A DNA stretch of 64,000 bases from Buchnera aphidicola (Cinara curtihirsuta) (GCF_900698895.1 NZ_LR217700.1:1-64000); one strand, 5' to 3'; positions 1 through 14,075 are shown, counted from the first letter of the stretch. Notes: generated by a model not told the origin, from the sequence alone. A program made the numbers and translations.

Positions 1-49
1 ATATATATAAATATATATAAATAAAAAAATATTTTATCAGGAAAAAAAA

Positions 50-1936
50 ATGGTTTTTTATGAAAAATTTGATATTATTGTAATTGGAGCTGGACATGCT
101 GGTACAGAAGCAGCGTCTGCTTCTTCAAGAATGGGCCAAAAAACCTTATTATTAACGCAAAATATTAATACTATTGGCGTTTTATCATGTAATCCTGCTA
201 TTGGCGGTTTAGGAAAGAGTCAATTAGTAAAAGAAATTGATGCTATGGGGGGTTTAATGGCAAGAGTAATTGATTATTCTGGTATTCAATTTAGGGTATT
301 AAATTCTAAAAAAGGACCAGCTGTACGATCAACTCGAGCTCAAGCAGATAGAATTTTATATCAAAAAAAAATGCAATATTTTTTAAAAAATCAGAATAAT
401 TTGACTATTCTTGAGAGAGAAGTATCTAATTTAATTATTAAAAATAATCAGGTTTATGGAGTGTTAACTTGTAATGGTGATTCTTTTAAAAGTTCTGTAG
501 TAATATTAACTACAGGAACTTTTTTAAATGGAAAAATGTATATAGGTTCAGATATTTCATCTGGTGGTCGACGAAATGATTCTTCTTCGTCTATTTTAGC
601 AAAAAATTTAAAAAATTTTTCTTTTCGAATTGGACGTTTGAAAACTGGAACTCCACCAAGATTAAGTTTAAAAACTATTAATTTAGATATTTTAGAAAAA
701 CAATGGGGAGATACTCCTACTCCTGTTTTTTCTTTTTTAGGTTGTGTTTCACAACACCCTATTCAAGTTCCGTGTTATATAACATATACAAATTTAAATA
801 CACATAAAATTATTAAAAATAATTTAAGTAGTGGTCCGTTATATAACGGCAGTATTACTGGGGTGGGTCCGCGATATTGTCCTTCAATTGAAGACAAGAT
901 AGTACGATTTCCGGATAAAAATCGTCATCAAATATTTTTAGAACCTGAAGGTATAAATAGCAATGTAATTTATCCCAATGGTATTTCTACAAGTTTACCT
1001 TTTTCTATTCAAAAAAAAATGATTCTTTCAATTAAAGGATTAGAAAAAACACATATTATTTATCCTGGATATGCTGTGGAGTATGATTATTTTGATCCTA
1101 GAGATTTAAATATGACACTAGAATCAAAAGTTATTAAAAATTTATTTTTAGCCGGTCAAATTAATGGTACAACAGGATATGAAGAAGCTGCAGCGCAAGG
1201 TTTAATTGCAGGTATAAATTCTTCTTTATTAATTCAAAATAAGGAATTTTGGTTTCCAAAAAGAAACCAAGCATATATAGGTGTTTTAATAGATGATTTA
1301 TGTAATAAAGGTACTTCTGAACCATATCGTATGTTTACTTCAAGGGCAGAATATAGATTATTATTAAGAGAAAATAATGCTGATGAACGTTTAACAGAAA
1401 TCGCTTATAATTTTGGTTTAATTAGTCAAAAACATTGGAAAATCTTTTCTAAAAAAAAATATTCTATCAAAAAAGAATATTATCGTTTAAAAAGTATTAT
1501 TATAAAACCTAAATTTATAAATGATTTTTTCAAGAAAAAAAATATTAATATTAGATTAAAAAAAACATGTACTGCTTTTGATTTTTTAAGAATATCAAAT
1601 ATATCGTATGATATTTTGATGGATTTTTTAAATTTTTATATACCTAATAATTCTATTTTAACAGATAAAACCGTAATAGAAGAAATTGAGACAAAAAGTA
1701 AATATTATGGATATATTCAACGTCAGAAAGATGAAGTAAAAAAATGTATATGTAATGAAAATACTTGTTTATCTATAATTAATGATTATAAATGTGTTAC
1801 AGGTTTATCTAATGAAGTAATAATTAAATTAAATAAATACCGACCTAATTCTATAGGACAAGCATCTCGTATTTCAGGAATAACTCCTGTAGCAATTTCT
1901 ATATTATTGATTTTTCTAAAAAAAATGAAATATTAA
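50..1936 (+). CDS. mnmG: MnmG (GidA), tRNA wobble-uridine modification subunit
   Basis: FAD-dependent partner of MnmE. The MnmE-MnmG complex installs the (carboxymethyl)aminomethyl group on C5 of U34 in tRNAs reading A/G-ending split boxes. The protein is 628 residues, close to the roughly 629 of E. coli. The N-terminal dinucleotide-binding motif [10 protein letters not shown] is at residues 13-22, followed by the family block [20 protein letters not shown] near 46-65. The C-terminal half ([31 protein letters not shown]) is well conserved. An AGGA ribosome site lies about 8 bases before the ATG. Its partner mnmE is at 9.6 kb. In other Buchnera genomes the atp operon follows this gene; here it is followed directly by a hairpin and the convergent gyrB. 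Confidence 0.97.
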   Translation: MVFYEKFDIIVIGAGHAGTEAASASSRMGQKTLLLTQNINTIGVLSCNPAIGGLGKSQLVKEIDAMGGLMARVIDYSGIQFRVLNSKKGPAVRSTRAQADRILYQKKMQYFLKNQNNLTILEREVSNLIIKNNQVYGVLTCNGDSFKSSVVILTTGTFLNGKMYIGSDISSGGRRNDSSSSILAKNLKNFSFRIGRLKTGTPPRLSLKTINLDILEKQWGDTPTPVFSFLGCVSQHPIQVPCYITYTNLNTHKIIKNNLSSGPLYNGSITGVGPRYCPSIEDKIVRFPDKNRHQIFLEPEGINSNVIYPNGISTSLPFSIQKKMILSIKGLEKTHIIYPGYAVEYDYFDPRDLNMTLESKVIKNLFLAGQINGTTGYEEAAAQGLIAGINSSLLIQNKEFWFPKRNQAYIGVLIDDLCNKGTSEPYRMFTSRAEYRLLLRENNADERLTEIAYNFGLISQKHWKIFSKKKYSIKKEYYRLKSIIIKPKFINDFFKKKNINIRLKKTCTAFDFLRISNISYDILMDFLNFYIPNNSILTDKTVIEEIETKSKYYGYIQRQKDEVKKCICNENTCLSIINDYKCVTGLSNEVIIKLNKYRPNSIGQASRISGITPVAISILLIFLKKMKY

Positions 1937-1978
1937 TTAATTTTTTATATTTTTTTTTAAAATCTATTAATATATTTT

Positions 1979-2006
1979 GGCAGGTTTCTTAAATAAATTT
2001 CCTGCC
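1979..2006. terminator. GC-bearing hairpin between mnmG and gyrB
   Basis: GGCAGG (1979-1984) pairs with CCTGCC (2001-2006), a 6-bp GC-rich stem in an otherwise nearly pure A/T gap between two convergent genes. It probably terminates both. There is no clear U tract directly after the stem in either direction, so the terminator call is an inference from position. Confidence 0.55.
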
Positions 2007-2055
2007 GAAATTAATATCTCTACTGGTAAAGTATTTTTTATAGTTTTTAAAACAT

Positions 2056-4497
<2,442 letters not shown>

Positions 4498-4607
4498 TTA
4501 TTTATATATAAATAATTTTTTTTAAAAATACTTTTATTTAAAGATAAATATTTTTTTTGAAAATTTTTATAAAAATATAAAAATTTTATTTAAAATAAAA
4601 AATATTA

Positions 4608-5714
4608 TTATAATTTTAAAGGCATAATAATATATTTTATTTCTTTTTGTAAATTTGATTGAATTTGAATGCTAGAAATTGGATTATTAAATAAAATATT
4701 AATTTTTTTAGAATTTAATGCATTAATAACATCAAGTAAATAAAATACATTTATAGAAAATGAGATATTTTCATATATATAATAAATAGAAAATGAATCA
4801 TAAGATTCTTCATCTTCTTGATTTTTAGATGTTATCGTTAATAAATTTTTTGAAAAATTTAAAGAAACACCTTTAAAATTTGTATTACATAAAATTGATG
4901 TTTTTAATAAAGATTCTTTTAATTTTTCTTTTGATATTGATATACAATATTTATATTTTTTTAATACAATATCGTTATAATTTGGAAAATCACTGTTTAT
5001 TAATTTTGTTATTAGTGATATTTTATTTATTTTAAAAGATATATTATTATTATTAATTTTAATTTTTATTAAATCTTTATTTAATAAAATTATTCTAGAT
5101 AATTCTAATATACTTTTTCTATTTATAATTATAGAAAATGTAGATGTATTTAAATTTAAATTGACTTTATATATGGATAATCTATGTCCATCTGTAGTTA
5201 CGCCATATAAATAATTATTTTTATATTCGAATAACATTCCATTTAAAGAATTTCTAATATCATTACGAGCTATTGAGAAATGCGTTAATAAAATTATTTC
5301 TTTTAATATTTTTTGTGAAATAAAAAATATTTTTGAATTAGTAAATTTTTGAAATATTGGAAAATTTTTATGTGAAGTTACATTTAATTTAAATAAACTA
5401 TTAGATATTTTGATATACATCTTTTTATTAATTAATTGAAAATATAATTCTTTATTATTTGGTATATTACGACAAATATTTAATATTTTTTTACCAGAGA
5501 TTGTAATACAGCCTTTTTTATAGAAAATAAAATATTCTTTATCTATATATGTATTTATTTCTATTTCTAAGTTAGAGCTAGTTAATTGTAATATATTTTG
5601 ATTAATTTTTATGATTATATTTTCTAGTATTGGAAATATTGGGTTTTTTGTGATAATTCTATTATTTTTTTTAAATGAATTTAAAAAATCATTTTTTTTT
5701 ATTTTGAATTTCAT
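4608..5714 (-). CDS. dnaN: DnaN, DNA polymerase III sliding clamp
   Basis: The beta clamp encircles DNA and tethers Pol III. At 368 residues it matches the family length (E. coli 366). The sequence is strongly divergent and K/I/N-rich, but the pattern of three repeated clamp folds survives. Recognisable blocks are NDIRNSLNGMLFEY and GVTTDGHRLSIYKVNL in the central domain, DFPNYNDIVLKKYK in the third, and the C-terminal tail ending IIMPLKL, equivalent to E. coli VMPMRL. It lies 3 bp downstream of the dnaA stop on the same strand, in the ancestral dnaA-dnaN order. Confidence 0.93.
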   Translation of the reverse strand: MKFKIKKNDFLNSFKKNNRIITKNPIFPILENIIIKINQNILQLTSSNLEIEINTYIDKEYFIFYKKGCITISGKKILNICRNIPNNKELYFQLINKKMYIKISNSLFKLNVTSHKNFPIFQKFTNSKIFFISQKILKEIILLTHFSIARNDIRNSLNGMLFEYKNNYLYGVTTDGHRLSIYKVNLNLNTSTFSIIINRKSILELSRIILLNKDLIKIKINNNNISFKINKISLITKLINSDFPNYNDIVLKKYKYCISISKEKLKESLLKTSILCNTNFKGVSLNFSKNLLTITSKNQEDEESYDSFSIYYIYENISFSINVFYLLDVINALNSKKINILFNNPISSIQIQSNLQKEIKYIIMPLKL

Positions 5715-5717
5715 ATT

Positions 5718-6838
5718 TTATGAATTTAGTTGATTAAATAAATATAAAAAATCATAGTAGATTTTTTTTTTTTGTTTTTTAAATTGTTTGATTTTTTTGC
5801 AAGCATAAAGAACAGTAGTATGATTTTTTTTTCCAAATGCAATACCTATATCTGAAAGACTATATTTTGTTAATTTTTTTGTTAGTTTCATTGCAATTTG
5901 TCTAGATTGTACAATAGATTTTGATCTTTTTCTGGAAATCATGTCTGATATTGTAATATTAAAATATTTGGAGACTATTTTTTGAATAGATAATATATCG
6001 ATATTTTTTTTTTTATATTTTATTAATTTATTTAAAATTCTTTTAGCTAAAAGAATTGTTATTTTTTTTTTATTAAATAAAGAAGCTATATGTATTTTTT
6101 TTAAAATACCTTCTAATTCTCTTACATTAGAATATAATTTTTTTGCAATAAATCTTGCTACTTCATATGTTAAATTAATTTTATTTTCAAGAGCTTTATG
6201 TAATAGAATATCAATTCTAGTATTTAATTCAGGAGGATTAATTGATATAGTTAAACCCCATTTAAATCTAGATTTCAAACATTCATTGATTCCACTGATA
6301 TAACTTGGATAACAATTTGCGGTTATTACAATTTTTTGTCTTTTTTCAAATAAAGTATTTAATGTATTAAATAATTCTTCTTGAGATCTTTTTTTATTAG
6401 AAAAAAATTGAATATCATCTATTAATAAAACATCAATAGAACGATAATAATTTTTAAATTTTTCAATAGAATTATTTTTTAAGGAATTTATCATATTTTG
6501 AATAAAATTTTCTGAATGTACATAAATTACTTTTTTACGATAATCTTCTATTAGAATTTTATTTCCAATAGCATGAAGTAAATGTGTTTTCCCTAAACCT
6601 GTTTTTCCATATAAAAATAATAGATTATAAAAGTTTTTTAAATTATTTGTAAATTTATAAGATACATAAAGAGCTAATTTATTTGATTTCCCTTTAATGA
6701 AATTATGAAATTGATATTTTTGATTAATCCCTGTATATGTAGGTATTTGTTTTTTTGTTTTTTTTTTTTTTCTATTTTTTTATATATATTTTGATTATAT
6801 AGTAATATATTTGATTTTTTATTTAATAGATATGCCAT
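5718..6838 (-). CDS. dnaA: DnaA lacking domain I; frame broken at a 14-A tract
   Basis: Replication initiator, AAA+ and DNA-binding parts only. The downstream frame, open from 6779 to the stop at 5718, contains Walker A (YGKTGLGKTHL), Walker B (LLIDDIQFF), the arginine-finger block SRFKWGLTISINPPE and the domain IV signature FGKKNHTTVLYACKKI. The only ATG inside that frame (6494) lies after Walker A, so it cannot start a working protein. An ATG at 6838 opens MAYLLNKKSN..., and this runs into the initiator frame only if the 14-A run at 6758-6771 is read as 15. The joined product would be about 373 residues, against 467 in E. coli, and lacks domain I entirely. Whether cells make it by slippage, by a non-standard start, or not at all cannot be told from sequence. 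Confidence 0.8.
6758..6771 (-). repeat. 14-nt poly(A) tract (coding strand) in dnaA
   Basis: Homopolymer of 14 A on the coding strand, flanked by further A7 runs. It is the junction between the ATG-6838 frame and the DnaA AAA+ frame. A run of 15 would join them. Long A tracts of this kind are known substrates for RNA polymerase slippage in Buchnera. Confidence 0.8.
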
Positions 6839-7060
6839 AATAAATAGAGGTTTTTTTATTACAAAATTTGTATAGCAATTTTTTAAAATTATTTATATAC
6901 TGTTTTCAAATGCATTCTAATGATAAAGTTATTTAGAAGTATATAAATTAATTATATTATTTTTTATTACAGATTTTAACAGTAATATTTATATATTAAA
7001 TTCTATTTTTAATGATTTTAAGTATTTTAAATATTCTTCTAAATCAAAAATATTATATAA
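6839..7060 (-). pseudogene. dnaA: Decayed remnant of dnaA domain I
   Basis: Read on the minus strand from 7045, the frame gives DLEEYLKYLKSLKIEFNI, a stop at 6989-6991, then ILLLKSVIKNNIINLYTSK and a stop at 6929-6931. This lines up with the E. coli DnaA N-terminus: EFSMWI matches EFNI-stop-I (Trp became a stop), PLQAELSDN matches LLKSVIKNN, and LYAPN matches LYTSK. After another frame change the relic continues as KLLYKFCNKK, equivalent to the end of domain I (LLTSFCG). No start codon remains at its head. Domain I normally recruits DnaB and mediates DnaA self-assembly. The rest of the gap up to rpmH (7061-7325) shows no gene. Confidence 0.72.
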
Positions 7061-7325
7061 TTAATTTTTAAAAAATAATTAAAATTATATTTTTTTGTTT
7101 TTTTTTGAATTAAAATATATCTTTTAAAGTTATTTGTTATAATATTTTTATTAAAAGAATGTAATAATATTAAATTTTTATATTTTAAAAATAATTATTT
7201 AAATACACTTATTAGAAATAATTTTATATTTTTTAAAAAATTAATAATTGATTATAAAATATATAACTGATATGTTATTAAATATTATTTATATATTTTT
7301 TAGATTTTATAAAGGAAAAATTTAT

Positions 7326-7460
7326 ATGAAACGTACTTTTCAACCATCTGTTATTAAACGTAACCGTACGCATGGTTTTCGAGCTCGAATGTCTTCTAAA
7401 GGCGGACGAGATATCTTATCACGTCGACGTTCTAAATTACGTTCAGTTTTATGTGTTTAG
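7326..7460 (+). CDS. rpmH: Ribosomal protein L34
   Basis: Small basic 50S protein of 44 residues (E. coli 46). It starts [18 protein letters not shown] and keeps the [19 protein letters not shown] block. An AAGGA ribosome site precedes the ATG at 7326. In-frame codons upstream of that ATG do not resemble L34, so the longer reading was rejected. The last residues (LRSVLCV) diverge from the usual basic end. It lies immediately upstream of rnpA, as in all enterobacteria. Confidence 0.96.
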   Translation: MKRTFQPSVIKRNRTHGFRARMSSKGGRDILSRRRSKLRSVLCV

Positions 7461-7484
7461 AACTTTTTATAAAAATATAACAAT

Positions 7485-7826
7485 ATGTTTCAATTTTCTT
7501 TTAAAAAAAAATTACGTTTATTATCTAATATTCAATTTCAAAATGTTTATATTCAAAAAAAAAGAATTTATACAAAAACATTTATTATGTTTGTATGTTT
7601 AAATCATTTTAAATTTCCAAGATTAGGTATTTCAATTTCTAAAAAAAATATTACATACGCGCATGATCGTAATCGTATTCGGCGCCTTATTAAGGAAAGT
7701 TTTCGTTTAGTTCAAAATAATTTGTTGTTAATGGATTTTATTATTGTTGTAAAGAAAAATATAAATTTATTAAATAATAAAAGTATTTTTTATTTTTTGC
7801 AAAAATTATGGATTTATAAAAATTAA
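7485..7826 (+). CDS. rnpA: RNase P protein component
   Basis: Basic cofactor of the RnpB ribozyme in 5' maturation of tRNAs. It has 113 residues (E. coli 119). It begins FSFKKKLRLLSNIQFQNV, as in the family, and carries the RNR signature in HDRNRIRRLIKESFR near residues 63-77. The C-terminus is K/N/L-rich and somewhat short. It follows rpmH by 24 bp. The RNA subunit rnpB is also in this window at 62.2-62.6 kb. yidD, which lies between rnpA and yidC in E. coli, is absent. Confidence 0.94.
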   Translation: MFQFSFKKKLRLLSNIQFQNVYIQKKRIYTKTFIMFVCLNHFKFPRLGISISKKNITYAHDRNRIRRLIKESFRLVQNNLLLMDFIIVVKKNINLLNNKSIFYFLQKLWIYKN

Positions 7827-7926
7827 TAATTTTTTTAATTTATTTAAATAGATTATACCATGAATTCTTATACATAATATATATGTTATGTTTTATTTTT
7901 TTATATTTAATAATGAGAAATTTTTT

Positions 7927-9537
7927 ATGATGTATTTTAAACGTATTTTTTTTGTAATATCTAGTATTTTTTTTTCTTTTTTTTTATGGAATTTTTTTCA
8001 TTTGAATATTTTTATAAACAAAAATAATTTAAAAATAAATAATTTTACATCTCAGATTTTAAATAATAATTTTAGTGATAATAAAAATCAATTAATTAAT
8101 ATACAAAATGATGTATTATCCTTAGATGTTAATTTATTAGGTGGTAATATTGAACATGCAACTTTATTAAAATATAAAAATCATGTAAATACAAATTCTC
8201 CTTTTGTTTTATTAAAAAATAAGAAAAAGTTTATATATAGAATTGTTGATGGATTTTTAAAACGAGATAATTTTGATTTTTTTTTTAAAAGACAACAACC
8301 TATATATACAGTAGAATCAGTATTATATAAATTAAAGCCTGGAAAAAAAAAAATTAAAGTATTTATGAATTGGAAGTCTGTTGATAATATTCTTTATACA
8401 AAAATAATATCTTTAAAAAGAGGATCGTATTCTGTTGATATAGAATATATTATTCATAATAATAGTAATAAAACGATATATCAGTCTATATTTGGTGAAA
8501 TACAACAAACAATATTTTTACCGAAAAAAAATAGTTTTTTGAATAATTTTTTTAACATAAAATCTTATACAGGTACTGCTTTTTCCAGTGATAAAAAAAA
8601 TTATCAAAAACATAGTTTTGATGATATTTTTCATAAAAAAAATATAAATTTAATAACGCGTAATGGATGGATAGCAATGTTACAAAAATATTTTTTAACA
8701 GCTTGGATTCCTAAATTTATTAAAAAATATATGATATATTCTAATTGCATTAATAAAAATATCGCCGTAATAGGTTTTATTTCTCCGGAAGATTGTATTA
8801 ACCCTAATTCTGTTTATAAAGTATCTTCTTGTCTTTGGATAGGACCGAATATTCAAAATAAATTATCTTATATTTCTAAAAATTTAGAATCTACTATTGA
8901 TTACGGGTTATTAAATATAATTTCTTATCCATTATTTAAATTATTAGTTTTTTTTTATAGTATATTTCATAATTGGGGTATTACAATTATTGTAATTACA
9001 TGTTTAATCAGGATAATTATATATCCTTTAACAAAATTACAGTATATATCTGTGTTAAAAATGAAATCTTTAAATTTAAAAGTTCAAACAATAAAAAAAA
9101 AATATCATAGTGATTTTAAAAAACAAAATAGAAAAATTTTATCTTTGTATTCATTTAATAAAATTAGCCCAGTTAGTGGTTTTTTTTCTTTTATAATACA
9201 AACTCCAATATTTTTGTCATTTTATTATGTATTAGTATCTTCTATTGAATTAAGACATTCGCCATTTTTTTTATGGATTCATGATTTATCAAGTTATGAT
9301 TCATATTATATATTACCATTTTTTATGGGTTTTAGTATTTTTCTTACTCAAAGTAATAGTTTAGATTTTAAGGATGTTTTTGAAAAAAAAAATATTATGT
9401 GTTTTATGCCATTACTGAGTACTATTTTTTTTTTATGGCTTCCTTCCGGTTTAATAATATATTATATCACTAATAATCTTATTACTTTTTTTCAACAGTG
9501 GTTTATATCTATAAATTTTGTTAATAAAGATATATAA
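7927..9537 (+). CDS. yidC: YidC membrane protein insertase
   Basis: Inner-membrane insertase working alone or with SecYEG. From the ATG at 7927 it is about 536 residues (E. coli 548). An N-terminal membrane segment (FFVISSIFFSFFLW) is followed by a periplasmic domain of about 270 residues and then the conserved five-helix core beginning YGLLNIISYPLFKLLVFFYS. The core includes NWGITIIVITCLIR and SPVSGFFSFIIQTPIFLSFY, and the protein ends near YYITNNLITFFQQWF. A longer reading from 7888 adds 13 residues without a good ribosome site; 7927 or 7930 gives an N-terminus matching E. coli, where the first helix starts a few residues in. Confidence 0.95.
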   Translation: MMYFKRIFFVISSIFFSFFLWNFFHLNIFINKNNLKINNFTSQILNNNFSDNKNQLINIQNDVLSLDVNLLGGNIEHATLLKYKNHVNTNSPFVLLKNKKKFIYRIVDGFLKRDNFDFFFKRQQPIYTVESVLYKLKPGKKKIKVFMNWKSVDNILYTKIISLKRGSYSVDIEYIIHNNSNKTIYQSIFGEIQQTIFLPKKNSFLNNFFNIKSYTGTAFSSDKKNYQKHSFDDIFHKKNINLITRNGWIAMLQKYFLTAWIPKFIKKYMIYSNCINKNIAVIGFISPEDCINPNSVYKVSSCLWIGPNIQNKLSYISKNLESTIDYGLLNIISYPLFKLLVFFYSIFHNWGITIIVITCLIRIIIYPLTKLQYISVLKMKSLNLKVQTIKKKYHSDFKKQNRKILSLYSFNKISPVSGFFSFIIQTPIFLSFYYVLVSSIELRHSPFFLWIHDLSSYDSYYILPFFMGFSIFLTQSNSLDFKDVFEKKNIMCFMPLLSTIFFLWLPSGLIIYYITNNLITFFQQWFISINFVNKDI

Positions 9538-9623
9538 AATCATTAATAATAATTATTTAAATAATAAAAAAAATAATTTTATTGAATAAAATTATTTTTT
9601 TATATATGGAATAAAAATAGTAT

Positions 9624-10988
9624 ATGGTATTTCATGAAACTATTGTAGCTCCCGCTACTGCTTTTGGTCGTTCTAGCGTTGGAATTATAAGAATATCAGG
9701 ATCTTCTGTTTTAGAAATAATAAAAAAATTTTTAAGAATTTCAATGAAAGAACGATTTGCACATTATGTATCTTTTTTAGATATTAATGGAAATATTCTT
9801 GATAATGGAATAGCTTTATTTTTTAATTCTCCTAGATCTTTTACCGGGGAAGATATATTAGAGTTTCACGGTCATGGTAATCCGTTTTTATTAGATTTAT
9901 TAATAAAAAATATATTGTTAACTAAAAATGTACGTATGGCACGTCCAGGAGAATTCTCTGAAAGAGCTTTTTTAAATAAAAAAATAGATTTAATACAATC
10001 TGAGGCAGTTTGTGATTTAATTAATGCAGAATCCGAGCTTTCTATTAAAGCAGCTTTACGTTCTTTGTCTGGTAGTTTTTCAAAAAAAATATGTTCTATT
10101 ATAGAACAATTAAAGATTCTCTATTCTAGAGTTGAAGCTATTATTAATTTTCCTGATGAAATGAATGAATTATTTTTATTTAAAAGTATAGAAATAGATT
10201 TAATTACAGTTATTAAATTAATTAAAAAATTAATTAATACTGCATATCATAGCAATATTTTACAAAAAGGTATTAAAATAGTTATTTCAGGTTCCCCTAA
10301 TGTAGGTAAATCTAGTTTATTTAATTATTTATCTAATCAAAAAGCTTCGATTGTTACTGATATCCCCGGTACAACTCGTGATATAATTTGTAAAAATATA
10401 TGGATAAATGGAATATCCTGTGAATTAATGGATACTGCTGGATTACGTAAAAGTAAAGATATTATTGAACAAATAGGCATAAAATTAGCAAAAAAAAAAA
10501 TTTATTCTTGTGATCATATATTTTTGATGTTAGATATTACTAATAATCAATTATTTAATAATAAATTAATTCTTAAGAGTATTAATAAATTAAAATCAAA
10601 TCAAAATATTACTTTTATTTTTAACAAAATAGATCTTATTAATCAAGATCCATGTTTAAAAATTATTTATAAAAAATTCAAATGTATTTACTTATCAATT
10701 AAAAATAAAACTGGATTAGATTTTTTAAAAAATAGAATTAATGAAATATCTGGTTCATTAAATAATATTGAAGGTATTTTTTTAGCTAGAAGAAGACATT
10801 TATCAGAACTAGAAAATTCATTAAAATATTTACTTGATGGTAAAAAATATTGGTTTAAAAATAAATGTATTGAATTATTATCAGATAATATTCGTTTATC
10901 TATGGATTGTTTATTAAAAATTACTGGATATTTTAGTAATGATGATTTACTAAATAAAATATTTTCTGAATTTTGTATTGGGAAATAA
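9624..10988 (+). CDS. mnmE: MnmE (TrmE), tRNA-modification GTPase
   Basis: GTPase partner of MnmG in U34 modification of tRNA. It has 454 residues, the same as E. coli. The N-terminal folate-binding domain includes ETIVAPATAFGRSSVGIIRISG. Within the helical domain the inserted G domain shows G1 GSPNVGKSSLFN, G2 TDIPGTTRD, G3 MDTAGLR and G4 FNKIDL. The protein ends with the invariant FCIGK, whose cysteine is needed for modification. The gene ends 43 bp before tRNA-Phe on the opposite strand. Likely tRNA-Lys(UUU) substrates are encoded in this window at 48.3 kb. Confidence 0.97.
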   Translation: MVFHETIVAPATAFGRSSVGIIRISGSSVLEIIKKFLRISMKERFAHYVSFLDINGNILDNGIALFFNSPRSFTGEDILEFHGHGNPFLLDLLIKNILLTKNVRMARPGEFSERAFLNKKIDLIQSEAVCDLINAESELSIKAALRSLSGSFSKKICSIIEQLKILYSRVEAIINFPDEMNELFLFKSIEIDLITVIKLIKKLINTAYHSNILQKGIKIVISGSPNVGKSSLFNYLSNQKASIVTDIPGTTRDIICKNIWINGISCELMDTAGLRKSKDIIEQIGIKLAKKKIYSCDHIFLMLDITNNQLFNNKLILKSINKLKSNQNITFIFNKIDLINQDPCLKIIYKKFKCIYLSIKNKTGLDFLKNRINEISGSLNNIEGIFLARRRHLSELENSLKYLLDGKKYWFKNKCIELLSDNIRLSMDCLLKITGYFSNDDLLNKIFSEFCIGK

Positions 10989-11031
10989 GAAAATTATATA
11001 ACTAAAATAAAATAATTTTTTATTAAAAGTA

Positions 11032-11104
11032 TGCCCGGAGGCGGAATTGAACCACCGACACGGGGATTTTCAGTCCCCTGCTCTACCGACTGAGCTATCC
11101 GGGC
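11032..11104 (-). tRNA. tRNA-Phe (GAA)
   Basis: A 73-nt cloverleaf on the minus strand. The acceptor GCCCGGA pairs with TCCGGGC and is followed by A73. The anticodon stem GGGGA/TCCCC encloses the loop CTGAAAA, anticodon GAA. The T arm contains GGTTCAATTCC. CCA is not encoded, consistent with a need for Cca, whose gene is in this window. Confidence 0.97.
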
Positions 11105-11200
11105 ATTTAAAAATATTAAACATTAAAATATTAGTTTTGTCAATATTTTTATTTTTAAAAATTTTATTATTCAAAGAATTAAATAAAAATTTAAATACCC

Positions 11201-11227
11201 CTTGAAATTCTTTATTAAGGTCCATAT
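11201..11227 (+). promoter_or_regulatory. Sigma-32 heat-shock promoter of groESL
   Basis: CTTGAAA (11201-11207), then 14 bases, then CCATAT (11222-11227) within GTCCATAT. This is an excellent match to the sigma-32 consensus CTTGAAA-N11-16-CCCCATnT. It lies about 93 bases before the groES ATG, and C/G bases stand out in a very AT-rich background. The cognate sigma factor is encoded at 16.9 kb. Confidence 0.85.
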
Positions 11228-11319
11228 ATTCTTAAAATGTAAGAGTTCATTAATATAAATATTATTTGTTGTTTTTTTTAAAAATATAATATTAAATTTA
11301 TTAAAGAGGATTGATAAAT

Positions 11320-13316
<1,997 letters not shown>

Positions 13317-13397
13317 TCTTTTTTTTATTAAATTTTTTTATTTTTCTTATAAAGAAAATAAAAATTATTTAGTATTATAAATTTTTTTAATTATCTT

Positions 13398-13430
13398 CTT
13401 GTTCTCTGGAACTATTATTGTGAGAACAAG
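13398..13430 (+). terminator. Hairpin between groEL and efp, overlapping a Shine-Dalgarno motif
   Basis: CTTGTTCTC (13398-13406) pairs perfectly with GAGAACAAG (13422-13430), a 9-bp stem with a 15-base loop. No U tract follows. The 3' arm runs straight into AAGGAGG (13428-13434), so the hairpin could terminate groEL transcripts or mask the ribosome site ahead of efp. Confidence 0.55.
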
Positions 13431-13482
13431 GAGGATATTTTGATTGTATTTATTATTAATGTATTTTGAGATAATATATATT

Positions 13483-14052
13483 ATGACAGCATATAGTGGT
13501 AATTCTTTAAAATCTGGATTAAAAATTTTAATAAAAAATAATCCATATGAAGTTCAATATAGTGAGTTTATTAAACCGGGAAAAGGTCAGGCTTTTGTTA
13601 GAATTAAATTAAAAGAATTATTAACGAATAAAATATTAAATAAAACATTTAAAGCAACAGATACTTTTTATTCTACTGATGTTATAGAAATTGAATCCTT
13701 ATATTTATATAATACTAGATATATTTGGGTATTTATGAATAAAAAAAATTTTGAACATATTCATGTTTTAAAAAAATTTTTATTTGGTTGTGAAAAATGG
13801 TTAACAAATCTTTCTATTTGCAAGATAACTTTATGGAATAATTCTCCTATTTCTGTATATACAGATAATTTTATTAATTTAAAAGTTAAAAATACGGATG
13901 TAGCAATACAAGGTGATACAGTTAATTTATCTACAAAATTAGTGAAATTAGAAACAGGTATTACTGTGCGTGTGCCTTTATTTATTAAAAAAGGTGATTT
14001 AATACGAATTGATACTCGTATTGGAAAATATGTTTCTCGTATAATTAGATAA
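13483..14052 (+). CDS. efp: Elongation factor P
   Basis: Relieves ribosome stalling at polyproline stretches. From the ATG at 13483 it has 189 residues (E. coli 188), starting MTAYSGNSLKSGLKIL. The modification loop KPGKGQAF carries Lys34, the lysine that is beta-lysylated in E. coli. The C-terminal OB domain ends DTRIGKYVSRIIR. A strong AAGGAGG lies 9 bases before an in-frame TTG at 13444, which would add 13 hydrophobic residues with no family counterpart. I prefer 13483 from homology, but the ribosome site favours 13444. The modification genes are not in this window. Confidence 0.93.
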   Translation: MTAYSGNSLKSGLKILIKNNPYEVQYSEFIKPGKGQAFVRIKLKELLTNKILNKTFKATDTFYSTDVIEIESLYLYNTRYIWVFMNKKNFEHIHVLKKFLFGCEKWLTNLSICKITLWNNSPISVYTDNFINLKVKNTDVAIQGDTVNLSTKLVKLETGITVRVPLFIKKGDLIRIDTRIGKYVSRIIR

Positions 14053-14075
14053 TTAATTTTATCTTTTAATTATAA

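Noticed and set aside
1-49. Replication origin or DnaA boxes near the window start
   Set aside because: Buchnera origins are usually placed near mnmG, but I found no TTATCCACA-like boxes or iterons near 1-49 or in the dnaA-rpmH gap, so no origin is called.
5718-6494. A short DnaA starting at the ATG at 6494
   Set aside because: This start lies after Walker A. The same frame is open upstream to 6779 and encodes Walker A, so the short version would be non-functional.
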